A stretch of 64,000 bases of DNA, from assembly GCF_024323335.1 (NCBI RefSeq), contig NC_066583.1:361280377-361344376 (forward strand), in the 5' to 3' direction. Positions within the stretch are counted from its first letter, which is position 1. Each line of letters starts with the position of its first letter. Positions 1 through 10,480 of the stretch are shown one piece after another. This DNA comes from Lathyrus oleraceus (taxonomy: Eukaryota > Streptophyta > Magnoliopsida > Fabales > Fabaceae). A model generated the notes under the pieces. That model worked only from the letters and a program-made list of their open reading frames with translations, ran no database searches and was not told the DNA's origin. Made by a program: the position numbers and the translations under genes.

Positions 1-1153
1 ATTAGGGAGGGTTGAAGGCCCAGCCATAATCATAGGTGTAGGTCTCGGATACTCGTAAGGCATGAGATACTCAGACACTCTCTTCCTTACCCAAGCAGTG
101 TATGGCTCCAAAGCGATGCAATTCTTAGGACCCAACTCTTTCCTTCCTTTCTTATGAATCTTGCGCCAAGCGCGGACCATCCTAGCTTTCAAGCCTTGGG
201 AATATTTACCATCCTGAAAGAATACACCCTCTAACAGAATTTTATTAGGTTTATCCTTTAGGGGGAACCCAAGCTGACGACGTGCCAAAATAGGGTTGTA
301 GTTAATTCCCACCACACGTACCAAGAAGAGGTACATTGGAGAATTCGCCACAAGGGTCAATAATCTGCACACCATCATACACACGGTTATACCAAGAGAT
401 ATCATCATTAGTGAGAGACATAAGTCTTGTGGACCACCGTAGACATTCCTTGTTCTCCTTGAAAGCGACCGTCTGAGGTAAGTGAGAAATAAACCACTTA
501 TACAACAGAGGCAAACAACACACAATGGCGCCACCACCCTTTGCATTCCTCATATGCAAAGAGAAGTAGGTATTGCCCAACAGAGTCGGAACGGGATTAA
601 GAGTAGAGAAGATCCTAATAGCGTTCACATCCACAAACTTGTCGATGTTGGGGAACAATACCAATCCATAGATGAGAAGTACAAATATGGCTTCAAAGGC
701 ATCCTCACTCATGGCCTTCCCATATATAGTGGCTTGAGCAATGAGGAACTCAGAAGGGAGACCTTGAATTCCACCTTTGGTAGTCATATGAGCATCAACC
801 AGAGATTCATCTATGTTTAACATGTCTGCTATCTCTTGAGAAGTAGGAACCCTTTCCAAGCCACTGAACGACAACTGATCCAGAACAGGTATACCCACAA
901 GATTAGCATATTCCTCAAGGGTAGGCAAAAGCTGGAAATCCGGAAACGTGAAGCAACGGTACAAAGGATCGTAAAACTGCACCAATACACTCATCAATCC
1001 TTCATCCACCTGAGTAGTCAGAAGAGGAAGAAGCTTCCCAAAACGAGCTTTGAAACCCAAGGGATCTAATACATAAGATGTCAAATTCCTTAACTCTTTC
1101 AAATCTGGTTGTCTGAAGCCGTACTTCTTTGTATTCCTTCTTTGTCTTTCCAT
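1..1153 (-). pseudogene. Ogre A ORF1 (5' part, broken by a 1-nt insertion)
   Basis: This is the extra ORF found upstream of gag in Ogre elements. It starts at the ATG at 1153 and runs leftward off the window. The N-terminal part has the look of the plant mobile domain / DUF7745-type fold (the FPDFQLLPTLEEYANLVGIP stretch around residues 71-90), a family often carried by plant transposons. Its role in the Ogre life cycle is not established. Frame is open from 1153 to 302, giving 283 residues. Near 305 there is one extra T compared with the same place in Ogre B (about 60020), which shifts the frame and ends the ORF. Downstream sequence still matches the Ogre B ORF1. At the codon where Ogre B has a stop (60189), this copy still reads Gln. 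Homology to Ogre B is near 95% by eye. Function not recognised with certainty. Confidence 0.75.
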
Positions 1154-1312
1154 GTCTGAAAATTTTGCAAATAAACCCCTTAAGTTCCTTGAAAATTTTC
1201 TTTATTATTTTGATGATATGGATGTAAATGGATGCATGGATGCGTGAATGCAACAATCACACTCAAGGATCAAGCAAAGCACACCAAACAAAGGTCATGG
1301 GATGGATCATGT

Positions 1313-1393
1313 TATCCTTAATATCAACCATCCACTTTGGTGGATTATGGTTTACACCTTATCAACACCCCAGTTCCATTGATATTAAGGATA
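1313..1393. other. Conserved stem-loop in the Ogre A leader
   Basis: A perfect 15-bp inverted repeat, TATCCTTAATATCAA at 1313-1327 and its reverse complement at 1379-1393, encloses a smaller hairpin (ATCCAC-TTTG-GTGGAT). The bases outside the arms (CATGG...GGATC and GGATC...CCATG) partly extend the pairing. The same structure is kept in Ogre B at 61027-61107. In an RNA read from the minus strand it would lie in the leader, where packaging or dimerisation signals occur. That role is inference. Confidence 0.55.
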
Positions 1394-2054
1394 CCAGAAT
1401 GGATCAACCATGAATCAAGGGTTTGTTGTAAGTCACGAGCATGGAGTTAGGTTAAGAACCACCCAAAAGGGAGTGTACTAGGGTTTAAACCTGCCAAACA
1501 TGTTCTACAAAAGGTTCCCATAGTCACCGTTCCATCTTTTGGATATTATCGGAGAAACGACTACTCGTATTCCAAAAATATTCTCAAGAGAGACTCTTAT
1601 GAGTTTAGTATCGCGTAACAATCGTATCAAATCTTACACTTGAACGACTTTCACACTACATCCTACGAATAGGCCAAGATGGGTTTGGTAAACTAAGGTC
1701 CTTGGCTTCTAAGGTCTATATTGGAAAAAGTAATGTCTAACCACAACTACTTGTGTGACATTATTGATTCCAACATGACCTCCACCAAGTGAATGGGCTT
1801 ACAAGTAAACTTGCTAAGGAATAACTCCACACAAGTCGACAAGACTATGCCATTCTCCTATCCTAAGTGCACTCGAGTCCGGGTATAGAACTCATCTCAC
1901 GAAGATCACCAAGCATATAAGGAATTAATATAAAACAATTCAATCATTACATACAATACAGTAATCCCAAATTGCACAAAAACATGTCACAAAACAATAT
2001 AATATAATACAACACAATATGAAAAGTAGGCAAAACCCACTAGGATCTAATTAA

Positions 2055-2072
2055 TCCCCAGCAGAGTCGCCA
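2055..2072 (-). promoter_or_regulatory. Ogre A primer-binding site (tRNA-Arg-like)
   Basis: The minus strand reads TGGCGACTCTGCTGGGGA six bases inside the LTR end. The known Ogre primer site is complementary to the 3' end of tRNA-Arg. The sequence is identical to the site at 61769-61786 in Ogre B and fixes the transcription direction as leftward. Confidence 0.75.
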
Positions 2073-3420
2073 CTTTTCTGTAGCGGGGTATTCGTTACCA
2101 TTAGAGATATTGACTAAATCCGAGGTAAAACATACAAGTCGAGTTGCCACCGCACTTCTATTTATCCAAAGGAATGGTTAGAAAGCGAACAAAAATCTAA
2201 AAGTTTTATCGAATCAAAAACTAGTAAAAATGTCAGAGATCTGGGTAAGGGGGTTGGTTATGCAATGGGAAGGTATTAGGCACCCAAAACATCCTAGGTA
2301 CTCCTAGGGAGCCCTTTTCATATTTGTTGCAAAGGTTGTTGTTTTTTTGTGAAAATTTATTTATGCAAACATGATTGGAGGGATGAGAAAAGCGTGTATG
2401 TTTATCTAATGTACTACTTACTAAAAGAAGGGTCAAAAGGAAATGACTCGCACGGACGTTGCATCCACTGCATACGTATCTCATCTGAATATGAGAATCA
2501 GAGTCTTCGTAGCTCGGCTACCTAGGGGTTAAAGAGGAGTGTGGTCACTAAGACGTCGCGTCTTATGCCTACGTATCTCATCTGGGATGAAAATCAGAGC
2601 AAAACGTAGTTCGGCTAACTACGGGGTTAAGGGTTTGGATTTGGGGCGAACGACGTTACTACGCAATCTACCGGATGCTCGACCTTTGGAGACTTACTCG
2701 CCTGTAGCAGAAGGAGTAAACGTGTTCTTAGGAGAAGAAAAATCAGTAGGTTTGTTTGCGTTTTAGGAACGCGCATGCAAAAAGGAGTCCTGGACGAAGG
2801 AACCTGCATAAAGTAAACACACAAAAATTTCCTCCTATCGAGGTCTTCCAGCTAAGAAAGTAGTAAAATGCGGGAATAAATAGAGGAATAAGGAAACCAG
2901 AGATCCTTCCAAGCTAGTACCATCAAAGAAAGTGAGTCAGTACAGGCAATCGGAATAAACCTCCAGGTGGTATCCCACAAATAAAGTGGAACACCAGGCA
3001 AACCATCTCTGCAAGAGTCATATGAGCCCTCACAAAACAAAACTCAACAAACAGGTTAGAGAAACAAGATAGGGTAACCAAGAGTTGCCCCCAAATCAAA
3101 ATGTAACCACATGAATCATGCCATTAAAATTCACAAAAAGCTCACAAAAAGCAACCAAGGGTAGGAGGCCTAAACCTTTTGTCAAACACATGCATTAAAA
3201 GGGTATCAAATTCACCCATAATACCTCATACATTCAGAGCATTCAAATTAAAAGCATAAAGTAATGGGAATAAGGCAAACCTGACTGGAGAGATCAATGA
3301 AATTGAATTGCCCGGTTGGGTTTGCAAAGCAATCTGAGGGTTTATATGAGAGGGAATTGGTTCTTTGCCGATGAGTTCCCTTCAGTCTCTGGAGGTTGCT
3401 CTGAACTCTGTTAGCTCTTC

Positions 3421-3504
3421 TCTCACTATCTTTTTCCTTGCCAGGGTAATAGGAATGGAATCTCTCACTATCTTTTTCCTTGTCAGGGTAATAGGAATGG
3501 AATA
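3421..3504. repeat. 42-bp tandem duplication inside the Ogre LTR
   Basis: Two copies of a 42-base unit starting TCTCACTATC lie back to back at 3421-3462 and 3463-3504, followed by GGAAT-rich short repeats. The same arrangement is present in the Ogre B LTRs near 49560 and 63140. Confidence 0.7.
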
Positions 3505-3553
3505 GGAATGAAATAGGAATGGAATATGAAATTTTGTTTCACTGAAACTCTGA

Positions 3554-3560
3554 ATTTATA
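3554..3560 (-). promoter_or_regulatory. Candidate TATA box of Ogre A LTR
   Basis: The minus strand reads GGTTATAAATTC here. The same site is kept at 63269-63275 in the Ogre B 5' LTR. A second candidate (CATATAAACC) lies near 3341. No start site can be proved from sequence alone. Confidence 0.35.
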
Positions 3561-4004
3561 ACCTGATTTTGTGGACCTGTGGGCTCAAACGAGAGAGGCC
3601 CAAGTCCAAATTTTTTTTTATTGAATTTATTTATTTATTATTTTTTTTTCGTCTTTTTTTTTCATTTTTTTTCGTCTTTTCTTTTTTTTTTAAACATATG
3701 GGTTTCGCCTAACGAGCATGACAGCTCATGAACAAACTTTTGCTCCTTCAAGATTAACGTTTTGACTGACGAATAAACCTCATTTGAACCTGTTGGAAGT
3801 ATCTCAAGCCATTCCCTTGTGTTGACTGATCATCTAGATAGAACCCACAAAGTGTCTTGGATGATACTCAAGCTTCAAACAAAAGATGTTAGTGACACAT
3901 TTTTGTGCTTTTGGTTAGTAAACAAAAGTAATAGAAACAATGATGTATAATTCAAGCATGCTTGGTGATCTCAAACCAATCACAAGGAGTCCCACCCAAA
4001 GGCA

Positions 4005-4009
4005 AAGGG
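4005..4009. repeat. Target-site duplication, left copy (AAGGG)
   Basis: AAGGG immediately precedes the TGTAACACCC end of the nested Tekay element and is repeated at 12414-12418. The empty site is preserved in the paralogous Ogre LTRs near 50100 and 63748. Confidence 0.95.
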
Positions 4010-4713
4010 TGTAACACCCTTCTAAAATACCCCAATTATTTAATTAAAATAATAAACATATATCAGAGTAATTATGCAGTTAAGGGTGTCACACAATCAT
4101 TCATACCATGTTCCAAAATAACTGTCATGCTCTTTATTTAATCAATTAAACATTTGCATAAATCGCAGCGGATATAAATCAAATCAATCAAAACATGTAA
4201 CATACTACATGTAAACTGGTTCAACAATCATTAACAACATAATTAAAAAGGTTCCCTCCCGATGTTACATCTATCAGAGCATGACCCACTAAGGAGACTA
4301 CACTAGACTCCAAGCATTCGCTTCTACTCAACTCATTTCTCGTTACCTGAAAAATAGTTGTAAGGGTGAGTTCCTCAATCGATATAATAAGCATTATAGA
4401 ATATAATGTCATGTTAAGTAATTTAACACATTAATCACCCTAATCACAACATACAATCAGTAACAGCACATCAGCTCAACATCATACTCAACACCAACAT
4501 AAAGCACAAGTATAATCTCAAATCATACTCCATAACAACACAACATACGTATAATATTGGAATACATCCATTCATATTATACGCCATACATAATATATGC
4601 AATGAGACTCCACACATGCGGTACCGACTATTCTTGAACATATAGTTCAAGCTCACCGATCAAATCCAGATACGGCTACTAAGCTCACTAGTCCCATTCA
4701 TTTGAGACCTAGT

Positions 4714-4921
4714 GACTCACTCACTAATTCCTCACCATGGGAATTAGCTACAGCCCCAAAGGCTATGCTATGCACACTAATCATCTAGCATGCGAACATC
4801 AACAACAAATCCACAATGATTCACTCACTAATTCCTCACCATGGGAATTAGCTACAGCCCCACAGGCTATGCTATGCACGCTAATCATCTAGCAATGCAA
4901 CATCAACAACACATGTATCAA
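4714..4921. repeat. 104-bp tandem duplication in Tekay 3' LTR
   Basis: Two copies with period 104 begin at 4714 and 4818, each containing CACCATGGGAATTAGCTACA. A few substitutions separate them, and both LTRs carry the same pair (second LTR at 11185-11392). The duplication therefore predates this insertion. Confidence 0.8.
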
Positions 4922-5097
4922 CACATCATATCATGTCAAATAATTAAACATAGTATTAGCACACTCTACTAATACCTATACTGCTCAAAACAACGGGAAA
5001 TGATCCCTACTACGTCATACATCAGCTAAGTTACATCACTCAGCCTAAACAACCAAAAACTGCACAACAACAGTTCAGGAAAACCACAAGTCTGCCC

Positions 5098-5325
5098 ATA
5101 CGCGTATTGCCTATGCCCATACGCGTATGGCGCATTTCCTCGCCCAACCCATACGCGTATCATCTGTCTCATACGCGTATGCTACGCGTACCACTCTCCC
5201 ATACGCGTACCAACAGAGACAAAATCTACGTTCAAAATATCATTTTCCTCACCCATACGCGTAAGGCCTCCTCCATACGCGTACCAGCCATATCATACGC
5301 GTATTGCCTAGTGCCATACGCGTAT
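5098..5325. promoter_or_regulatory. Cluster of ten ACGCGT palindromes in Tekay 3' LTR
   Basis: Ten ACGCGT cores lie in 228 bp, six of them inside the full palindrome ATACGCGTAT. Starts of the 10-mers are at 5098, 5119, 5151, 5171, 5181, 5201, 5255, 5275, 5295 and 5316. Spacings of about 20, 21, 32 and 54 approximate whole turns of the helix. ACGCGT fits the CGCG-box (VCGCGB) bound by CAMTA calmodulin-binding transcription factors in plants. Binding is inference. The cluster could also be a decayed roughly 20-bp tandem repeat. Confidence 0.6.
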
Positions 5326-5942
5326 GACCAGAACCAGAATTTCCAGATCTGCAATGGCTTTCTCTGCTACGAGATCTATCCAATTCAACCTTCCACAGTC
5401 CAAATTTTTCACACAATTCATTCATCTCATCTAACACGAATCATACACTTTCGATTTCACAAATTGCTAACCTTTCTACCTCTAATTCCCACGAATTTCT
5501 TCCATTTAAATCCCAATTTCGTTCATCCCAAAAGTTCACAAATTCATCATACATCATTCAATCAGAGGCAAATCAATGGTTTCTCACTACCCATCACATA
5601 TTATCCCATAATACCCATTAATCGGTGAAAAACCCCCCTTACCTGAGTTAATCCGGCGAATCTTTAAGCTTCAAGCTTTCCTTCCTTCAACCCTTGTTCC
5701 TTTGCTCTTTTTCCACTTTCTGTCTCTTTTCCCTTTTCACGTGAAAATAACCTTTTTACCAAAAAAATGGGATTTTCTAAATTCCAACTTATATAATTTC
5801 CAATAATTATTATCCCAATAATAATAATAATAATTCAATAATTCCAAAATAATAATAATAATAATCCAATTATCTAATTAAATTAATAAATATATTATTA
5901 ACTTAGTTTAAATAATTATCATATTATTATCAGGGTGTTACA

Positions 5943-5955
5943 ACTCTCCCCCACT
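5943..5955 (-). promoter_or_regulatory. Tekay polypurine tract
   Basis: On the minus strand AGTGGGGGAGAGT directly precedes the TGTAACA start of the 3' LTR, the expected place for plus-strand priming. Confidence 0.8.
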
Positions 5956-5984
5956 AAAAGAGTTTTCGTCCTCGAAAACATACC

Positions 5985-8900
5985 TCAAGCGAACAACTCT
6001 GGGTAAGACTCCTTCATCTTACTCTCCAGTTCCCAAGTCACATTGCCACCTGCTGGTCCTCCCCAAGCTACCTTCACCAAGGCAATCTCTTTACCCCGCA
6101 ACTGCTTCAACTCTCGATCCTCAATCCTCATAGGTGATGTTTCAACAGTCAGGTTATCTCTCACCTGTACATCATCTATTTGGACTACATGCGACGGATC
6201 ATGAATGTACCTCCTCAACTGAGACACATGAAAAACCCCATGCAAATTCGCAAGTGACGGCGGTAAAGCGATACGATAGGCTACCTCCCCTATCCTCTCC
6301 AAAATCTGATAAGGACCAATAAATCGAGGTGTCAACTTCTTCGACTTCAAAGCTCGACCAACACCAGTTATCGGAGTAACACGAAGAAACACATGATCTC
6401 CCTCTTGGAACTCAAGTGACTTCCTCCTCTTATCATGATAACTCTTCTGACGACTCTGAGCAATTCTCATCTTCTCCTGAATCATCTTAATCTTTTTTGT
6501 AGTCTGTTGAACAATCTCCGGTCCAACTACAGCACTCTCACCGGACTCATACCAACATAAAGGTGTCCGACATCTCCTACCATACAAAGCTTCAAACGGT
6601 GCCATACCAATGCTCGAATGAAAACTATTGTTGTAGGTAAACTCAATCAAAGGTAAATAACAATCCCAAGCACCTCCCTTTTCCAAAACACAAGCTCTCA
6701 AAAGATCCTCTAATGACTGAATCGTCCTCTCAGTCTGACCATCAGTCTGCGGATGATATGCAGAACTCAATCTCAACTTAGTTCCCAAAGCCTTCTGCAA
6801 ACCTTCCCAGAACTTCGATGTAAATCTAGGATCTCTGTCCGAAACAATACTAGACGGAATACCATGCAAACTTACAACCTTCTCAATATACAACTCGGCT
6901 AATCTCTCTAACGGATAATCCATTCTGATCGGAATGAAATGAGCCGATTTTGTCAATCTGTCAACAATCACCCAAATGGCTTCAAAATTCTTATTTGTCC
7001 TCGGCAAACCAGAAACAAAATCCATACTGATACTATCCCACTTCCACTCTGGAATAGCCAACGGTTGCATTAGCCCAGACGGCTTCTGATGCTCAATCTT
7101 TGACTTCTGACAAGTCAAACAGGAATAAACAAAACTCGCAATTTCTCTTTTCATTCCCGGCCACCAAAATAACTTTTTCAAATCATGATACATCTTCGTA
7201 GCTCCCGGATGAATACTCAGGCCACTACGATGTCCTTCCTCCAGAATACTTTTCTTAAGTTCGGTAACATCCGGAATACACACCCGATTACCAAATTTCA
7301 AAACACCATTCTCATCAATTCTGAATTCACCACCTTGACCTTGATTCACTAGAGTCAACTTATCAACCAAAAACACATCGGATTTCTGACCTTCTCTAAT
7401 CTCATCCAGAATACCACTCGTTAACTTCAACATTCCCAATTTAACACTATTGTGAGTACTCTCACACACCAAATTCAAGTCTCTAAACTGCTCAATTAAA
7501 TCCAATTCTTTAACCATTAACATAGACATATGCAATGATTTCCGACTCAATGCATCAGCCACTACGTTTGCTTTACCCGGATGGTAATTCAAACCAAAGT
7601 CATAATCCTTCAGAAATTCTAACCATCTCCTCTGTCTCATATTCAGCTCTTTCTGATCAAACAAATACTTTAAACTCTTATGGTCACTGAAAACCTCAAA
7701 TCTTGAACCATACAAGTAATGCCTCCATAATTTCAGAACAAATACCACAGCTGCCAACTCTAAATCGTGTGTCGGATAGTTCCTCTCATGGACCCTCAGT
7801 TGTCTCGAAGCATAAGCTATAACCTGCTTATTCTGCATCAACACACCACCTAAACCCAACAATGAAGCATCACAGTAAACTTCAAATGATTCCGACGGAC
7901 TCGGTAATATCAGAATAGGAGCAGTAGTCAACCTTCTCTTTAACTCTTGGAAACCTTCTTCACATTTTGAGTCCCACACAAACGCTTGCCCCTTTCTAGT
8001 CAACATCGTCAACGGTAACGCCAACTTAGAGAATCCCTCAATGAATTTCCTATAATAACCTGCAAGTCCAAGAAAACTCCTTATCTCAGAAACTGACTTC
8101 GGAGCTTCCCACTTAGATACCGCTTCTATCTTAGAAGGATCAACAGCGACACCACCTCTTGAAATCACATGACCAAGAAAACTCACCTCTTCTAACCAAA
8201 ATTCACATTTGGACAGTTTAGCAAATAACTTCTTTTCTCGTAGAATTCTTAAAACCACTCTCAAATGCTCAGCATGCTCTTCTTCAGATTTCGAATACAC
8301 CAAAATGTCATCAATAAACACCACAACAAACTTGTCTAGGTACGGATGGAAAATCCTATTCATATACTCCATGAATACTCCAGGCGCATTAGTCACACCA
8401 AAAGGCATTACAGAATGCTCATAATGTCCATACCTTGTTCTGAAAGCAGTCTTCTGAATATCCTCAGTTTTCACACGTATCTGATGATACCCAGATCTCA
8501 AATCTATCTTGCTGAACACACTCGCACCAACCAACTGATCCATCAAATCATCAATCCTCGGCAAAGGATACCGATTCTTGATCGTCACTTTATTCAGTTG
8601 CCTGTAGTCCACACACAACCTCATAGTACCTTCTTTCTTCTTAACCAATAACACTGGTGCACCCCACGGTGACACACTCGGACGAATAAATTTCTTATCC
8701 AATAGATCTTCCAACTGACTCTTCAGTTCAGTTAACTCAACAGCAGACATGCGGTACGGAGCCATCGATATCGGCCTAGTACCAGGTACCAAATCAATCG
8801 AGAACTCAACTTCACGCTCTGGTGGCAATTCATTCACTTCTTCAGGAAACACATCAGGAAAATCACACACTACGGCTAGATCGCCAATCACCAGTTTATC

Positions 8901-9734
8901 TTTAGCTTCCAAAGTCGCTAACAGCATAAACAACTCTGCCCCATCTGCTACTGCCTCATCCACCTGCCTCGCTGATAGAAACAGACTCTTTCCTTCCTCA
9001 TTTTCAGGAAAAATCACAGTCTTATCAAAACAGTTGATATAAACTCGGTTACACACCAACCAGTTCATACCCAGAATAACATCAATCTGCACTAGTGGAA
9101 GACACACTAGGTCCATCCCAAAGTCTCTACCAAAAATACTCAAAGGACAATTCCAACAAACTGAAGTAGTAGTCACTGAACCCTTCGCAGGAGTATCAAT
9201 CACCATACTACCACGCATCTCAGATATCTCTAACTTAAGTTTCACAGCACAATCCAAAGATATAAAGGAATGAGTAGCACCGGTGTCAATAATAGCTACA
9301 AGAGGAAAGCCATTAATATAACACGTACCTCGGATCAAACGATCGTCTGCAGAAGTCTCAGAACCCGATAAAGCAAAGACCTTGCCTCCTGACTGATTCT
9401 CTTTCTTCGGCTTAGGACACTGTGGACTGATATGACCCAACTCTCCACAGTTGAAACAAGTTACAGTCTTCAACCGACACTCTGCAGCCAAATGACCACC
9501 TTTTCCACACTTGAAACACTTCATCTCAGCACGGGTACACTCATGGACACGATGTCCAGCCCGACCACATCTATAACACTTAGCAGGGGCACTAGAGTCT
9601 CCCCCACTAGGCCTCTTCATCCCACTCTGCTTCTGGAAACCTTTGCCAGCTGCATACGGTTTTCCACGATCATTCTGATTCTTGCCTTTCCTATCAACCC
9701 TTTGCTGATAGCTCTCTGCTCTGGCTTTGGAATC
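5985..9734 (-). CDS. Tekay pol region: zinc knuckles, protease, RT, RNase H, chromodomain integrase
   Basis: The frame is open for 1249 codons after the amber codon at 9737-9735. Numbering from the first Met (9620, 1211 residues): three CCHC knuckles at 15-28, 35-48 and 55-68, protease DTG at 112-114, RT FIDD at 435-438, RNase H with YCDAS at 582-586, E621 and D689. Integrase has zinc ligands H797, H804, C834 and C837 and catalytic D867, D928 and E964. A GPY-type motif is near 1102 and a chromodomain ends at 1211. All catalytic residues are present and no frameshift is seen. The Met at 9620 lies before the knuckles and is probably not a true start; the region is the continuation of gag. The products copy the element RNA into DNA and insert it; chromodomain integrases are known to direct insertion to particular chromatin. 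Confidence 0.93.
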   Translation of the reverse strand, partial: DSKARAESYQQRVDRKGKNQNDRGKPYAAGKGFQKQSGMKRPSGGDSSAPAKCYRCGRAGHRVHECTRAEMKCFKCGKGGHLAAECRLKTVTCFNCGELGHISPQCPKPKKENQSGGKVFALSGSETSADDRLIRGTCYINGFPLVAIIDTGATHSFISLDCAVKLKLEISEMRGSMVIDTPAKGSVTTTSVCWNCPLSIFGRDFGMDLVCLPLVQIDVILGMNWLVCNRVYINCFDKTVIFPENEEGKSLFLSARQVDEAVADGAELFMLLATLEAKDKLVIGDLAVVCDFPDVFPEEVNELPPEREVEFSIDLVPGTRPISMAPYRMSAVELTELKSQLEDLLDKKFIRPSVSPWGAPVLLVKKKEGTMRLCVDYRQLNKVTIKNRYPLPRIDDLMDQLVGASVFSKIDLRSGYHQIRVKTEDIQKTAFRTRYGHYEHSVMPFGVTNAPGVFMEYMNRIFHPYLDKFVVVFIDDILVYSKSEEEHAEHLRVVLRILREKKLFAKLSKCEFWLEEVSFLGHVISRGGVAVDPSKIEAVSKWEAPKSVSEIRSFLGLAGYYRKFIEGFSKLALPLTMLTRKGQAFVWDSKCEEGFQELKRRLTTAPILILPSPSESFEVYCDASLLGLGGVLMQNKQVIAYASRQLRVHERNYPTHDLELAAVVFVLKLWRHYLYGSRFEVFSDHKSLKYLFDQKELNMRQRRWLEFLKDYDFGLNYHPGKANVVADALSRKSLHMSMLMVKELDLIEQFRDLNLVCESTHNSVKLGMLKLTSGILDEIREGQKSDVFLVDKLTLVNQGQGGEFRIDENGVLKFGNRVCIPDVTELKKSILEEGHRSGLSIHPGATKMYHDLKKLFWWPGMKREIASFVYSCLTCQKSKIEHQKPSGLMQPLAIPEWKWDSISMDFVSGLPRTNKNFEAIWVIVDRLTKSAHFIPIRMDYPLERLAELYIEKVVSLHGIPSSIVSDRDPRFTSKFWEGLQKALGTKLRLSSAYHPQTDGQTERTIQSLEDLLRACVLEKGGAWDCYLPLIEFTYNNSFHSSIGMAPFEALYGRRCRTPLCWYESGESAVVGPEIVQQTTKKIKMIQEKMRIAQSRQKSYHDKRRKSLEFQEGDHVFLRVTPITGVGRALKSKKLTPRFIGPYQILERIGEVAYRIALPPSLANLHGVFHVSQLRRYIHDPSHVVQIDDVQVRDNLTVETSPMRIEDRELKQLRGKEIALVKVAWGGPAGGNVTWELESKMKESYPELFA

Positions 9735-10355
9735 CTATTCAAAAATCCTGCAGCAGTCAACCAAGTCAGAAAACACTCTGATCCGCTGATATCCAATTGC
9801 CTGTTTGATCTCGGGACGCAACCCGTTTTCAAACTTCACACATTTCGAAAATTCTCCAGCAGCCTCATTATAGGGAGTGTAATACTTTGACAGCTCTGTG
9901 AACTTAGCAGCATACTCAGTAACAGACCGGTTACCCTGTTTCAATTCCAAGAACTCTATCTCTTTCTTTCCTCTAACATCCTCTGGAAAATACTTCCTCA
10001 GAAATCTCTCTCGGAACACTGCCCAAGTAATCTCGGCATTCCCAGCAGCTTCCAACTCAGTGCGGGTAGCAACCCACCAATCGTCTGCTTCCTCTGACAA
10101 CATATGCGTACCGAACCTGACCTTCTGGTTATCGGCGCACTCAGTCACTCGGAAGATCCTCTCTATCTCCTTCAACCACTTCTGAGCGCCATCTGGATCG
10201 TATGCTCCTTTCAACATTGGAGGATTGTTCTTCTGGAACTCACTCAGTTGACGAGCAACTCCCATTCCCACCACATTCGGATTCCCTCCAAGTACTCCAG
10301 CTAGCATACCCAGAGCCTCAGCAATTGCAGCATCATCTCTACCTCTTCCAGCCAT
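9735..10355 (-). CDS. Tekay gag capsid part, ended by an in-frame TAG
   Basis: ATG at 10355 begins a 206-residue capsid-type Gag (retrotransposon gag domain roughly residues 45-190, with WLKEIERIF and the FRERFLRKYFPE stretch). It ends at TAG, 9737-9735. The next codons stay in the same frame through 38 codons into the zinc knuckles of pol. In related plant chromoviruses gag and pol form one continuous frame, so a point mutation is the simplest reading. Stop-codon readthrough cannot be excluded. The start lies 110 bp after the primer site, as expected for the family. Confidence 0.9.
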   Translation of the reverse strand: MAGRGRDDAAIAEALGMLAGVLGGNPNVVGMGVARQLSEFQKNNPPMLKGAYDPDGAQKWLKEIERIFRVTECADNQKVRFGTHMLSEEADDWWVATRTELEAAGNAEITWAVFRERFLRKYFPEDVRGKKEIEFLELKQGNRSVTEYAAKFTELSKYYTPYNEAAGEFSKCVKFENGLRPEIKQAIGYQRIRVFSDLVDCCRIFE

Positions 10356-10464
10356 CTCTATTCTGAAAACCCAACAAGCTAAAACAATAAGTACTGATAG
10401 GGTTACACAACACCTATACTGTACAGGGGAAACAGAATAATTACGACTCGACTCGACCGACTAT

Positions 10465-10476
10465 GCTCTGATACCA
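10465..10476 (-). promoter_or_regulatory. Tekay primer-binding site (initiator tRNA-Met)
   Basis: The minus strand reads TGGTATCAGAGC four bases after the end of the 5' LTR. This is the classical plant initiator-Met primer site and shows no mismatch. Confidence 0.95.
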
Positions 10477-10480
10477 CTAA

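Larger units (their letters stand above)
1154..2078 (-). other. Ogre A 5' untranslated leader
   Basis: Non-coding stretch between the inner end of the 5' LTR (2079) and the ORF1 start codon (1153). It matches 60868-61792 of Ogre B almost base for base. It holds the primer site at its right end and a conserved stem-loop at 1313-1393. I see no credible ORF in it. Confidence 0.75.
4010..5942 (-). repeat. Tekay 3' LTR (1933 bp)
   Basis: Bounded by TGTAACACCC and GGGTGTTACA, giving perfect short inverted ends TGTAACAC/GTGTTACA. It matches 10481-12413 at a constant offset of 6471 with no length change. The one difference seen is CAGGGTG near 5931 against CGGGGTG near 12402. It contains a 104-bp tandem duplication, the ACGCGT cluster and AAT-rich tracts at 5818-5866. 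Confidence 0.95.

Noticed and set aside
302..1153. ORF1 as a host plant mobile domain gene
   Set aside because: It lies between an Ogre LTR with primer site and, in the other copy, gag-pro-pol, so it belongs to the element.
5098..5325. Regularly spaced palindromes as a CRISPR-like array
   Set aside because: The repeats are only 6-10 bp, spacers are 10-20 bp and share words, there are no cas genes and the DNA is plant nuclear.
5107..5628. 173-codon plus-strand ORF inside the Tekay LTR (again at 11578-12099)
   Set aside because: It is an artefact of the ACGCGT repeat cluster and lies wholly within a non-coding LTR on the antisense strand, with no recognisable domain.
10465..10476. Primer-site sequences as tRNA gene fragments
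   Set aside because: Only the 3' acceptor complement is present, at the fixed distance from an LTR end; no cloverleaf can be drawn.
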